NCBI GenBank assembly: GCA_003028315.1
Contig: CP028150.1
Span: 992,001 to 1,056,000, forward strand
Source of the DNA: Neisseria mucosa
GTDB taxonomy: Bacteria > Pseudomonadota > Gammaproteobacteria > Burkholderiales > Neisseriaceae
Direction: 5' to 3'
Length of the DNA stretch: 64,000 nt
In this document: positions 44,783 to 52,894 of the stretch, in pieces
How positions within the stretch are numbered: the stretch's first letter is position 1
Layout: each line of letters begins with the position of its first letter
Notes under the pieces: generated by a model
The model's database searches: none
What the model was told of the DNA's origin: nothing
Seen by the model: the letters and a program-made list of their open reading frames with translations, nothing else
Position numbers and translations under genes: made by a program

Positions 44783-45664
44783 CTATATGCCGTCCAATAC
44801 CGCAAACCCGTGTTTGCGGGCATATTCGATATAGTCCTTCGGATAAAAACTCATTGCCTTTAAGGGTTGACCTTCCATATCTGCATGAAGCAGCAGGGTA
44901 AAGATGGCGGTTTCAAATGCCCAGTAGCCGAAGAACAATTCTCCATCCCTGACTTTATGGTAGTCATACCAATAAGTATCCTTATTAGTTTTGTACCAGC
45001 CTTTCAGATAGTCCCGCAGCAGCCTGCCGCGAGGAATGCCCGAAGGTTCAAACGGGTTGTCGGGATTCTTGGGCGGATGGATGATGTCGGGTATCAGCAT
45101 ATAGACGCTTTTTGGAAAAAACGGTTCGGGATTGACCTGAACCCTGCCCCGATATCCGACCAAATCCAGCAATGCCTTCATCGGTGCATCCACTAGTGGG
45201 GCACCGCCAAGAATGCGCTCTCCGTTTTCGTCCAAATCGGGTGAAAGCCAGCCGGGGATGCGGTTGAGGCTTTCTTTATGGTTGGACAATACGGCCAGCC
45301 CCAGCAGCCAAAGGATGTAGGCGTAGGAATCGGCTTCCCACAGTTGCAGCTTGTCTTCGGGGAAATCAATGTCGAAATGCTTGTGGAAGCGTTCGAGCAT
45401 GTCATGGGTGGCGGAAACGACTTCGGGCATGGGAATGCCTGCGGAATAGAGGAGCTGGACGTATTTCATATAGTCTGACAGTTGTGTATCGCTACGGCTT
45501 GAATACCAGTTTCGCACCTGTTTTTCTCCTTGCCCAGCAATCCACTCAGGAATTTCCATAGACCAAAATTCTATATCTTTATATTCCTCCAAAAATTTTT
45601 TCTTACGAAGAAAATTATTTTCTATCAAATAAATAGCCCGTTTGTTCTTTTCAAATTCACACAT
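44783..45664 (-). CDS. PoNi-like immunity protein (DUF1910/DUF1911), copy B
   Basis: 293 residues with the DUF1911 signature GYWAFETAIF and FYPKDYIEYA. It lies 12 bp after the PoNe-type toxin remnant at 45677, the expected position for that toxin's immunity protein. Copy A lies 931 bp downstream; from residue about 62 on the two are nearly the same and only the N-terminal parts differ. It is cytoplasmic by sequence, fitting a DNase target. Confidence 0.78.
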   Translation of the reverse strand: MCEFEKNKRAIYLIENNFLRKKKFLEEYKDIEFWSMEIPEWIAGQGEKQVRNWYSSRSDTQLSDYMKYVQLLYSAGIPMPEVVSATHDMLERFHKHFDIDFPEDKLQLWEADSYAYILWLLGLAVLSNHKESLNRIPGWLSPDLDENGERILGGAPLVDAPMKALLDLVGYRGRVQVNPEPFFPKSVYMLIPDIIHPPKNPDNPFEPSGIPRGRLLRDYLKGWYKTNKDTYWYDYHKVRDGELFFGYWAFETAIFTLLLHADMEGQPLKAMSFYPKDYIEYARKHGFAVLDGI

Positions 45665-45676
45665 TATCTTTCCTTT

Positions 45677-46535
45677 TTAAATTTTAACCGTACCAACGAC
45701 TTTGGCATTTTGATCCAATTTGTAGATGGTTTCGACTTTACCGTCCGGTCCGACTATCATCAGCCAACTTTCATAGCTTTGTTCAACTTTCCTTGCTTGT
45801 GCATCACCAATTTCTTTTTCCAATCTATTTTTAATCCACCTATTACTCATCTGCTTCCCGTCCTTGGTATTCCCCAACAGCCCCTCGACATTCTTCGCCC
45901 TCGTCAGCGTCCCGTCGCTGTCCACGTACTCCCCGACTGCCGTCCTGAACTTCGTCTCCGTAACAATGTACGGCGGCGGCGGATTAGGATTACCGTATAT
46001 ACCATCTATCCCGCGACCTTTGGGCACGTCTTCCAAACTGCGCACCCGGCGGTTATCGGGAAGCAGGTTTTTGAACCCCTTATTTACCATGTATTCGTCG
46101 CTGATCAATTCCCCGTACAGTCCTTTTTTGGCATTATTCCAGCCGCGGACGATATTCGGGTCGTGCCTCTTCAGTCGAACCGGCGTTTTGTTCCCCACCC
46201 TTGCCGCCTGCAAACCGCCTGCCTCTTTTTCCAAAGCATCCGCAATCCCGTTCAGGGTGACCTTTACTTCGTCTACGGCACTTTGCAGCGGTCTGACTGC
46301 CTGATTTTGCAAACGTTGCGATTATGCAAGCAGGTGGCGCAAATCGGACATGGCTCCGTTAGGCAGGGCATATTCGACTTTTCCTATCACCTCATCCGCA
46401 AGTATTTTGTTTAAAGCCTTCCAACGATTGATAATGTCTTGAACCGCTAAAGACTTTGCCTTATCCCTGCACCAATCAGCCATGGCACGGTAACCGTTAT
46501 TTCACTGGCGTAATCATCAAGCTGCTTAGCCATAT
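45677..46535 (-). pseudogene. PoNe-type nuclease effector remnant
   Basis: The toxin domain is complete in the last 211 codons: GELISDEYMVNKGF, GRGIDGIYG and YIVTETKF give the Glu, Asp and Glu-x-Lys of a PD-(D/E)xK nuclease of the PoNe kind. Upstream the same frame continues as MADWCRDKAKSLAVQDIINR...DLRHLLA after a TAA at about 46322, where CAA would restore the reading. Further up, the frame shifts to MAKQLDDYASE near 46505. One nonsense change and one frameshift thus separate the toxin from its front part, and the VgrG-loading N terminus is missing. Copy B PoNi follows. Confidence 0.7.
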
Positions 46536-46577
46536 AAACAAAACAACCGTTATTGGAAAAGGTCGTCTGAAAGGTTT

Positions 46578-47824
46578 TGAACTGCACCCCAAAAGTTGGA
46601 CATCCCCTCCAACTCACAAGGTGCAGTTTTTTTATGAGCAAATATACATTACACTTCAAATACCAAGCCGTACTCCACTACCTGCATATACGCAGCCAAC
46701 AGCGTACCGCAGACCACTACGGCATTTCCCGAACCCACCTGAGACGATGGATACGCGCCTATCAAGAAGGCGGTATCGGCGCACTCGAACATCCCCAATC
46801 CAAAACCATGCCCCAACACCGCAAAAACCCCTTCATCGCAGATAAACCCGACCAAGAAAAAACACAGGCAGAGCTTATTGAAGAGTTGTGCTATATGCGC
46901 GCAGAGGTCGCCTACCTAAAGGAGTTAAAAGCCCTCAGCCAAAAGCAGACCGCAAAGGACAAAGCCAAACCGTCCAAACACTGAGGGCGCAACACCCGCT
47001 CAAATACCTGCTGCACATCGCAAACCTGCCCAAAAGCAGCTTTTACTACCACCACCAAGACCGACCCGACCCCGACGCAGCCGACAAAGCCCTCCTTGTC
47101 GAAACCTACCGGCGGCATAAAGGACGCTACGGGCAAAGGCGCATTGCCGCAGCATTGGGTTGGAACCGCAAAAAAGTGGCGCGGTTGATGAAGCAGTTGG
47201 AACTGAAAGCCCTCATACGGGCGAAAAAAGCCTACCGCCATCCCGCCATGGGCGAGATATCGGAACACCTCCTCAAACGCCGGTTCAAAGCCCGAAAGCC
47301 CAACGAAAAATGGCTGACCGATGTTACCGAACTCAAAGGGAAGGACGGCAAACTGTACCTCTCGCCAATCTTGGACTTGTTCAACCGCGAGATCGTCGCC
47401 TACGCCATGAGCCGCAGAGCCGACAGCGAAATGGTGAAGGAAATGCTCGAAAAAGCCGCCCCCCGTCTGACTGCTAAAGGAACGATGCTTCATTCGGACC
47501 AAGGTGTGCTGTACCGTACGGCGGGGTATAGGGAATTGCTTGCGGAGCATTCCATGGTTCAAAGCATGTCGCGAAAGGCGAACTGTTGGGACAATGCGCC
47601 GATGGAAAGCTTCTTTGCGGTGTTGAAGACGGAGTGTTTCTATAACGCAGGTGAATTGACGGTAGATGAATTGATGAAGCAGATAGATGACTATATGGAT
47701 TACTACAACCGGGAGCGTTGCAGTTTGAAATTGAAAAAGCTGAGTCCTGTCGCATACAGAACCCAGCTTACACAGAGCGCCTGAATAGGCTTTTATGAGT
47801 GTCCAAGATTTGAGGGCCAGTTCA
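46578..47824 (+). mobile_element. Complete IS3-family (IS150-like) element
   Basis: 1247 bp bounded by TGAACTG(C/G)CCC...TTGGACA inverted repeats, with a GTTT duplication on both sides (46574-46577 and 47825-47828). It sits exactly in the loop of a former DUS-pair terminator: the left arm AAAAGGTCGTCTGAAAGG ends at 46574 and the right arm TTTTTCAGACGGCCTTTT starts at 47826. Partial copies lie at 34837-34935 and 56133-56299. Confidence 0.92.
46634..47784 (+). CDS. IS3-family transposase OrfA/OrfB
   Basis: OrfA (46634-46984, 116 residues, MSKYTLHFKYQAVLHYLHIR) has the helix-turn-helix and leucine-zipper-like end. OrfB is in the -1 frame (46888-47784) and carries the rve integrase core with WLTDVTELKG, YLSPILDLFNREIVAYAMS, HSDQGVLYR and the DDE-closing APMESFFAVLKTE. 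A -1 frameshift in the overlap would make the OrfAB transposase. Both frames are intact, so the element may be active. Confidence 0.9.
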
Positions 47825-47844
47825 GTTTTTCAGACGGCCTTTTA

Positions 47845-48522
47845 TCAAATGCCCCAGCCCTTTCTCAACAAATCCCTTGTCGTTAAAATCTCCGGTTCTA
47901 TCATTTGCCTTACAATGTCAAAATTAATAAATAAATCTGCCTTGCGAATTGCATCCAGCGTCATACTGTTGCTGATAAAAGGATACGGCGCAAAGGTGAA
48001 CATCTCATTTTCTGCCAGCGGACCCCATAATTCGACGCAGCGTTGAAAGAGCGGATTGCCATCATTGTCTTGCGTATCCAACTCTTCGTATTCATTTATG
48101 CTTATAAAAATATCAATAACCTCATCAGCTCTTCCGTCCCGAATCCAATCGCTGAAATTAGGATCACTTTTAAATATCCATCCCCACATTCCGATAATCT
48201 TATATTCATCCCCTAATTCACTATTCCATACAAACAGATCCCCAAATCCTGAACGGGCAATCACATAATGTTTTTTCTTTTTCAACTCATCTTCCGGCAA
48301 CCATTCTGCCAGAATATCCTCGTAGTCTTCCGGATTGGTCAGCCAAAATATTCCGTCCTTAAATCCGCAGAAACCAAATTCCTGCCAATATTCCAGTAAA
48401 CGGCCAGGTAATTTACCGCGATATTTGGCCAAGGTTTCAGCTGAAACCGGCGTGGAAGCAAATGGCATTCCAAATTTTTCAAAAAAATATTCTGATCCTT
48501 CGGTTTGTTTGAATAGATTCAT
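47845..48522 (-). CDS. GAD-like/DUF1851 (Tdi1-type) immunity protein
   Basis: 225 residues from the ATG at 48522, which has AAGGAGT upstream. GAD-like domain features include KYRGKLPGRLLEYWQEFGFCGFKDGIFWLTNP near residue 45-76 (split by a turn) and the DUF1851-type C-terminal part, as in Tdi1, the immunity protein of the Agrobacterium Tde1 DNase. It is soluble and cytoplasmic. A short toxin remnant (48536-48668) ends 14 bp upstream, so it is an orphan immunity gene whose toxin is mostly lost. Confidence 0.7.
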   Translation of the reverse strand: MNLFKQTEGSEYFFEKFGMPFASTPVSAETLAKYRGKLPGRLLEYWQEFGFCGFKDGIFWLTNPEDYEDILAEWLPEDELKKKKHYVIARSGFGDLFVWNSELGDEYKIIGMWGWIFKSDPNFSDWIRDGRADEVIDIFISINEYEELDTQDNDGNPLFQRCVELWGPLAENEMFTFAPYPFISNSMTLDAIRKADLFINFDIVRQMIEPEILTTRDLLRKGWGI

Positions 48523-48535
48523 ATGTTTACTCCTT

Positions 48536-48668
48536 CTATGTCGGACAACGGTTAAATTCTGCATTCATATTGACATTTCCCCCATGCTTTTTCTTCATTT
48601 CATTGGCGTAATCATCAAGCTGCTTCAAATAGATTTGATGTGTAATCAAATATCTCAAATATAACGAC
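48536..48668 (-). pseudogene. C-terminal toxin remnant upstream of the GAD-like immunity gene
   Basis: A frame of about 43 codons reads IYLKQLDDYANEMKKKHGGN and ends EFNRCPT, with its stop inside the ribosome-site region of the immunity gene. KQLDDYA is also found in the PoNe-type remnant near 46510, over about 25 shared bases, so the two toxins had a common segment. The front of the gene is missing. Confidence 0.5.
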
Positions 48669-48711
48669 TATAGCCGCATAAACTGTCAAATAAGGCAATC
48701 AACATTGCTAA

Positions 48712-48743
48712 AGAGGCCGTCTGAAAGTTTCAGACGACCTTTG
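48712..48743. terminator. DUS-pair terminator
   Basis: AGAGGCCGTCTGAAAG / TTTCAGACGACCTTT with almost no loop, mixing both DUS dialects. It lies after the DUF3396-like partial gene. Confidence 0.75.
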
Positions 48744-48754
48744 ATAGTCATCGA

Positions 48755-49273
48755 CTAAAATTCCGAAGCTACCAGTACACTGCCTCCGTCGTCCCGCTTG
48801 ACCAAACGCCAAACACAATAACCTTTCCTAATTTCCGTTGTGCCGTTTAGAAGGTGCTTGTAATACTCTCCCCTATCAGGAAAGACTTCTCCTTCTTCAA
48901 AATGTCGTTCTATCGCATTTTCGAGATCATCGGGTATCCACATCCCGGCATAAGGTGCTTCCAAAGGACGTTCTCGGTAAACAGGCATCAGTTCCTGTTT
49001 CGTCCCTTCGGGATTAAAAATCCCGTTTTCAAAATTGGCATTATCCCAACGATGCAGCCAGTAATAGCCTTGGGAAGCTGAGTAGCGGTTTTTGCCGTTG
49101 CCGAAGGCGGTATGCAGCGAATCATTCAGCTTTTGCGTCAGTATCGGCCGCATCAGGTTGTTCACTACCAGGTAATTAATAGGCAACGGTTTGGTTTTAT
49201 CTCCCAAATCGGGGAATTTTCCTGCTTTGAATACCATGGTGCCGTTATAGGTCTTCAGCTTGCAGGGATTCAT
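48755..49273 (-). CDS. Partial DUF3396-like type VI immunity protein
   Basis: 172 residues that match only the C-terminal part of the full-length homologue at 56324-57559: YYWLHRWDN against YYWSRRWDG, HFEEGEVFPD against HFNKGEIFPE, and CVWRLVKRDDGG against TIWELVKGDHDE. The N-terminal two-thirds is absent. The start region also shows a second short frame (MTTKLYESLQ), suggesting a junction. It is probably a decayed immunity gene. It follows a toxin remnant at 49315-49445. Confidence 0.6.
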   Translation of the reverse strand: MNPCKLKTYNGTMVFKAGKFPDLGDKTKPLPINYLVVNNLMRPILTQKLNDSLHTAFGNGKNRYSASQGYYWLHRWDNANFENGIFNPEGTKQELMPVYRERPLEAPYAGMWIPDDLENAIERHFEEGEVFPDRGEYYKHLLNGTTEIRKGYCVWRLVKRDDGGSVLVASEF

Positions 49274-49314
49274 ATAGTTTGGTTGTCATGCTTTTTCTTT
49301 CATGGGGTTGTTGT

Positions 49315-49445
49315 TTACTCTTTCGGCAGATTACCGTGTCTGGCATCGAATTCGCGCACTTTTTCTTCCCAGCCTTTCAGATGCGAAGTATCGGCGTTTT
49401 TCTCGCAAGCCTGCCACGGGACATAGTGGGTAATTTTTTGAACGG
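49315..49445 (-). pseudogene. C-terminal toxin remnant joined to a vgrG-leader repeat
   Basis: A minus-strand frame reads QKITHYVPWQACEKNADTS and ends EFDARHGNLPKE. It opens exactly where the vgrG-leader repeat (49441-49492) stops, so the rest of the gene, and perhaps a vgrG, was deleted by recombination at the repeat. Toxin type unknown. The DUF3396-like partial gene follows it. Confidence 0.5.
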
Positions 49446-49492
49446 GGATGGGTGGTCAAGCTGGGGGGATTGGTGGTGGAAAGGCCGTCTGA
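49441..49492. repeat. vgrG-leader repeat, copy 2
   Basis: GGTCAAGCTGGGGGGATTGG and the following TGGTGGAAAGGCCGTCTGAA match the leaders of vgrG1 and vgrG3, but here no vgrG follows; only a toxin tail does. Confidence 0.75.
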
Positions 49493-49530
49493 AAGGTAAC
49501 CAAACTTGTTGACTCTTTTTCAGACGGCCT
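49482..49530. terminator. DUS-pair terminator
   Basis: AAGGCCGTCTGAAAGG and TTTTTCAGACGGCCTT arms. The IS1655-like element is inserted immediately beyond its right arm. Confidence 0.75.
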
Positions 49531-49531
49531 T

Positions 49532-50605
49532 GGATTCGGATTTCAAGTGCAACACTAGTGTATCAGTGGTTTGAACAGATTCAAGAATAAAACACTTGGC
49601 GTTTCGTAGCCAAGTGTTTTTCTTGGCCGGTGGTTCAACTCATCTTGAACCCTGCGTATCTCCCGATCGCTGATGTTTCGGAAATCGGTTTGTTTGGGGA
49701 AATATTGGCGGATGAGTCCGTTGGTGTTCTCATTCAGCCCTTTCTCCCAAGAATGGTAGGGGCGGCAAAAATAGGTTTTCGCTGCTAATGCTTTGGCTAT
49801 TTTGGTGTGCTGGTAGAACTCTTTGCCGTTGTCCATGGTGATGGTGTGCACTCTGGCTTTATGTGCCTTTAATACCCTAATGGCCGCCCGGGCAGTGTCT
49901 TCGGCTTTTAAGTTCTTTAATTTGCAGATGATGGTGTAGCGGGTAACGCGTTCGACCAAGGTCAATAACGCGCTTTTCTGATTTTTGCCGACGATGGTGT
50001 CGGCCTCCCAATCGCCGATGCGGGTTTTCCGGTCGACGATAGCAGGTCGGTTTTCTATGCCGACGCGGTCGGGCACTTTGCCTCTGGTCCATGTGCTGCC
50101 GTAGCGTTTGCGGTAGGGTTTGCTGCATATTCTGAGGTGTTGCCACAAAGTGCCGCCGTTGTTTTTGTCTTGGCGAAGGTAGCGGTAAACGGTGCTGTGA
50201 TGGAGTGTGATACCGTGGTGTTTGCGCAGGTAGGCGCATACCTGTTCGGGACTGAGTTTGCGGCGGATAAGGGTGTCGATGTGTTGAACCAGCTGCGAAT
50301 CGAGCTTATAGGGTTTTCGCCGGTGCTGTTTGGTCAGCCGGCTTTGCTTCTGTGCTTTTTCGGCGCTGTATTGCTGTCCTTGGATGCAGTGCCGCTTGAT
50401 TTCTCGGCTGATGGTGCTTTTGTGGCGGTTAAGTTGTTTGGCGATTTCGGCGATGGTGCAGTGGCGGGACAGGTATTGGATATGGTATCGTTCGTCTTGG
50501 GTCAGTTGTGTGTAGCTCATGGCAATCTTTCTTGCAGGAAAGGCCGTATGCTACCGCATACTGGCCTTTTTCTGTTATGGAAAGTTGCACTTCAAATGCG
50601 AATCC
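49532..50605 (-). mobile_element. IS1655-like (IS30 family) element, complete
   Basis: 1074 bp bounded by GGATTCGGATTTCAAGTGCAA (left) and the inverse of GGATTCGCATTTGAAGTGCAA (right). It contains one intact transposase gene. A broken copy lies at 27132-27950. Confidence 0.88.
49555..50520 (-). CDS. IS30-family transposase (IS1655 type)
   Basis: 321 residues. The N-terminal helix-turn-helix (SYTQLTQDERYHIQYLSRHC, IAKQLNRHKSTISREIKRH) is followed by a DDE core with IGDWEADTIVGK, HTITMDNGKEFYQH and YHSWEKGLNENTNGLIR. The last supplies the catalytic Glu in the IS30 pattern. No damage is visible. Confidence 0.93.
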   Translation of the reverse strand: MSYTQLTQDERYHIQYLSRHCTIAEIAKQLNRHKSTISREIKRHCIQGQQYSAEKAQKQSRLTKQHRRKPYKLDSQLVQHIDTLIRRKLSPEQVCAYLRKHHGITLHHSTVYRYLRQDKNNGGTLWQHLRICSKPYRKRYGSTWTRGKVPDRVGIENRPAIVDRKTRIGDWEADTIVGKNQKSALLTLVERVTRYTIICKLKNLKAEDTARAAIRVLKAHKARVHTITMDNGKEFYQHTKIAKALAAKTYFCRPYHSWEKGLNENTNGLIRQYFPKQTDFRNISDREIRRVQDELNHRPRKTLGYETPSVLFLNLFKPLIH

Positions 50606-50628
50606 GCCGGCCTTTCATTATTCCTCTT

Positions 50629-51723
50629 TTACTTTTGAAGCTCTTCCATCTCTTTTTCGCTGAAACGGACTTTGCCTTTGTCTTCGCGTTTGAGCAATCT
50701 CCAAACGGTATCTTCCCGAAAAATAGGATTACCGTTCTTATCCCTCTTCGCACTGACTTGTCCGACAGGCAGAAGCTCTCCCTGATTAATTTGAATTTCA
50801 TGTCCGATAAAATTATCGATGCCGTATCTTCCTGAAAACGGGGCAGGTATGCCTGCGTTGAGCAACAGGGGGAGATTACCGTCGCAGTCTTGTCCCTGTT
50901 CGCGTTTGAGTTTTTGCTCCCTCGCCCAATCCACCATATCTTTGGGGTAGTACAGGTATTGCCGCAAGGAGGTATCGTCCAAGTCTTTCAAATAGGCGAT
51001 GGCAGCGGATTCGAAGCTCCAGTAGCCGATATAGCCACCGTATTCGGGATCTTACTCCAAATGAGTGTCTATGAGGGGATTGCCGATTTTTCGGTTGCCG
51101 TCGTACCAACCGGCGAGATAGGCGTTGAGGTGTTTCAGGGTTTCTTCCTTGCTCTCCGCCATGATTGCTTGTAGCAGGGGTTTGCGGAAATTATGACCAC
51201 CGCGCCGGAATTTGGCTTTCGGATCAAAATCCATCGGAATAACCATATTGATCAAGGCATTAAAAGATGTATCAATAAAGCCGTCCAATTCATAGCACCG
51301 TTTGATAATTTCCAGCCAGTCAGCCTGTTCAAACAGAAGGCACAAGCCGATGGCGTTCACCAGAAAATCTCTGCCACTCGCCCCTCCGCCCCAAACGGAC
51401 ATTGTCCAACCTTCTTCGATCAGTTCGGGATCGTCCACGGGATATTTTTCATCGATTTCCAAACACAGGCGGCTGTATTCGATTGCCTGGGCAAAGCGTT
51501 CGCGGACGATCTCTATCGGATAACCTGCGGTGTATTCTGCTATGGTCAATACATATAATGAATCGACAACCGTTTCTGGTGGTGACGTTGGAAATTCATG
51601 CATTCCTTCTAATGCTACATTAAGTAACCACAGATTATTTTGATATGACTGTCTAAAAAACTCTTCTTTAAACAATCCCTGGCGGTCTTTATTGCGGTCG
51701 TACTGTATTGTGTTTTCTGTCAT
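50629..51723 (-). pseudogene. PoNi-like immunity gene with an internal stop
   Basis: 365 codons from the ATG at 51723. The frame is open except for one TAA at 51052-51054, after GNRKIGNPLIDTHLE, and resumes in the same frame as DPEYGGYIGYWSFESAAIAY, the DUF1911 core, then YYPKDMVDWAREQKL. The stop therefore cuts the protein before its diagnostic domain. The last 60 residues (GRYGIDNFIGHEIQINQGEL...VWRLLKREDKG) form an extra module not present in PoNi copies A and B. The ATG overlaps the stop of the PoNe effector upstream (ATGA), so this was its immunity gene. Confidence 0.78.
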
Positions 51724-51993
51724 TTTCTACCTCTCGGTCGGTTGGTGGGTTTGGATTGGTTATGGCGTTTTTCCTCATTTCGGGCATCGCGCCGACGGAT
51801 GGCGATGATGCGGTCGATATGCCTTTCGTTGTCGATATGTCTAACCGATATATCGTTATGATTTCGGTGTTTGGTTTCTTCGTATCCGTTCAATAACGCG
51901 TCTGCATGCTGCCAGCCGACGGTATCTAGGATATTCAGGGCAGTATAGATGATGTGGCGACGGTATAAAACTTTCCATTTTGATCTAACAATA

Positions 51994-52894
51994 TAGTCAA
52001 TTAAAAACAAAATGGTACAATACTCAACTTTGAAGGTTTAACCATGGCATACTCTGCGGACTTAAGAAACAAAGCTTTAAACTATTACGAACAATGCAAA
52101 AACATCAGCCAAACCGCAGCAACGTTTAATTTGTCAAGAAACACGCTTTACCTGTGGATTCGCCTTAAAAAACAAACGGGCAGCCTAAAACATCAAGTTA
52201 CCGGTCTAAATGCCGTCAAATTGGATAGGCAAAAACTGGCTCAATATGTTGGGCAACACCCGGATGCCTATCTGCATGAAATCGCCAAACATTTTGATTG
52301 TACGCCAGCCGCCGTTTGCTATGCACTCAAACAGATGGGGATGACGCGCAAAAAAAGACCACCACTTACAAAGAACAAGACCCGGCCAAAGTAACGCATT
52401 ATTTGACACAGCTGGCCGAATTTTCCGACTACCAACGTGTTTATTTGGATGAAACAGGATTTGACCGCTACCTGTTCCGTCCCTATGCCCGCAGCCCGAA
52501 AGGGCAAATAGTGAAAGCGCAGATAAGTGGAAAAAGATACCGACGCTTATCTCCGGTGTCCGCACAAGTCGGCAACCGGCTGATTGCTCCGATGGTTTAT
52601 CAAAATACGATGACCGGAGTTTTTTTTGAAGCGTGGTTTCAGCAATGCCTACTGCCCGCATTGACTCAAAAATCGGTGATTATTTTAGATAATGCGCGAT
52701 TTCACCGTATGGGTGTCTTACGGGAAATGGCGGAAAAATGGGGACATAAGGTATTGCCTCTTGCACCTTATTCACCTGAGCTCAATCCGATTGAGAAGGT
52801 GTGGGCGAATATTAAGCGGTATCTGCGAACCGTTTTGTCTGATTACGCCCGATTTGACGATGCGCTACCGTCCTATTTTGATTTTAATTGACTA
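51994..52894 (+). mobile_element. IS630-family element, copy 2
   Basis: 901 bp from TAGTCAATTAAAA to TTTTAATTGACTA with TA on each side. It lies in the opposite direction to the PoNe effector that it interrupts. Confidence 0.93.
52044..52891 (+). CDS. IS630-family transposase (two overlapping frames)
   Basis: The first frame spans 52044-52394 (helix-turn-helix part) and the second 52298-52891 (DDE part: YLDETGF, IILDNARFH, ELNPIEKVWANIK). They overlap at an A-rich run. Both frames are complete and nearly identical to copy 1, so this copy may be able to move. Confidence 0.82.

Noticed and set aside
45677..46312. Intact stand-alone toxin starting at TTG in the PoNe-type remnant
   Set aside because: The same frame continues upstream past a single TAA with coding character, so the shorter frame is better read as the end of a broken gene.
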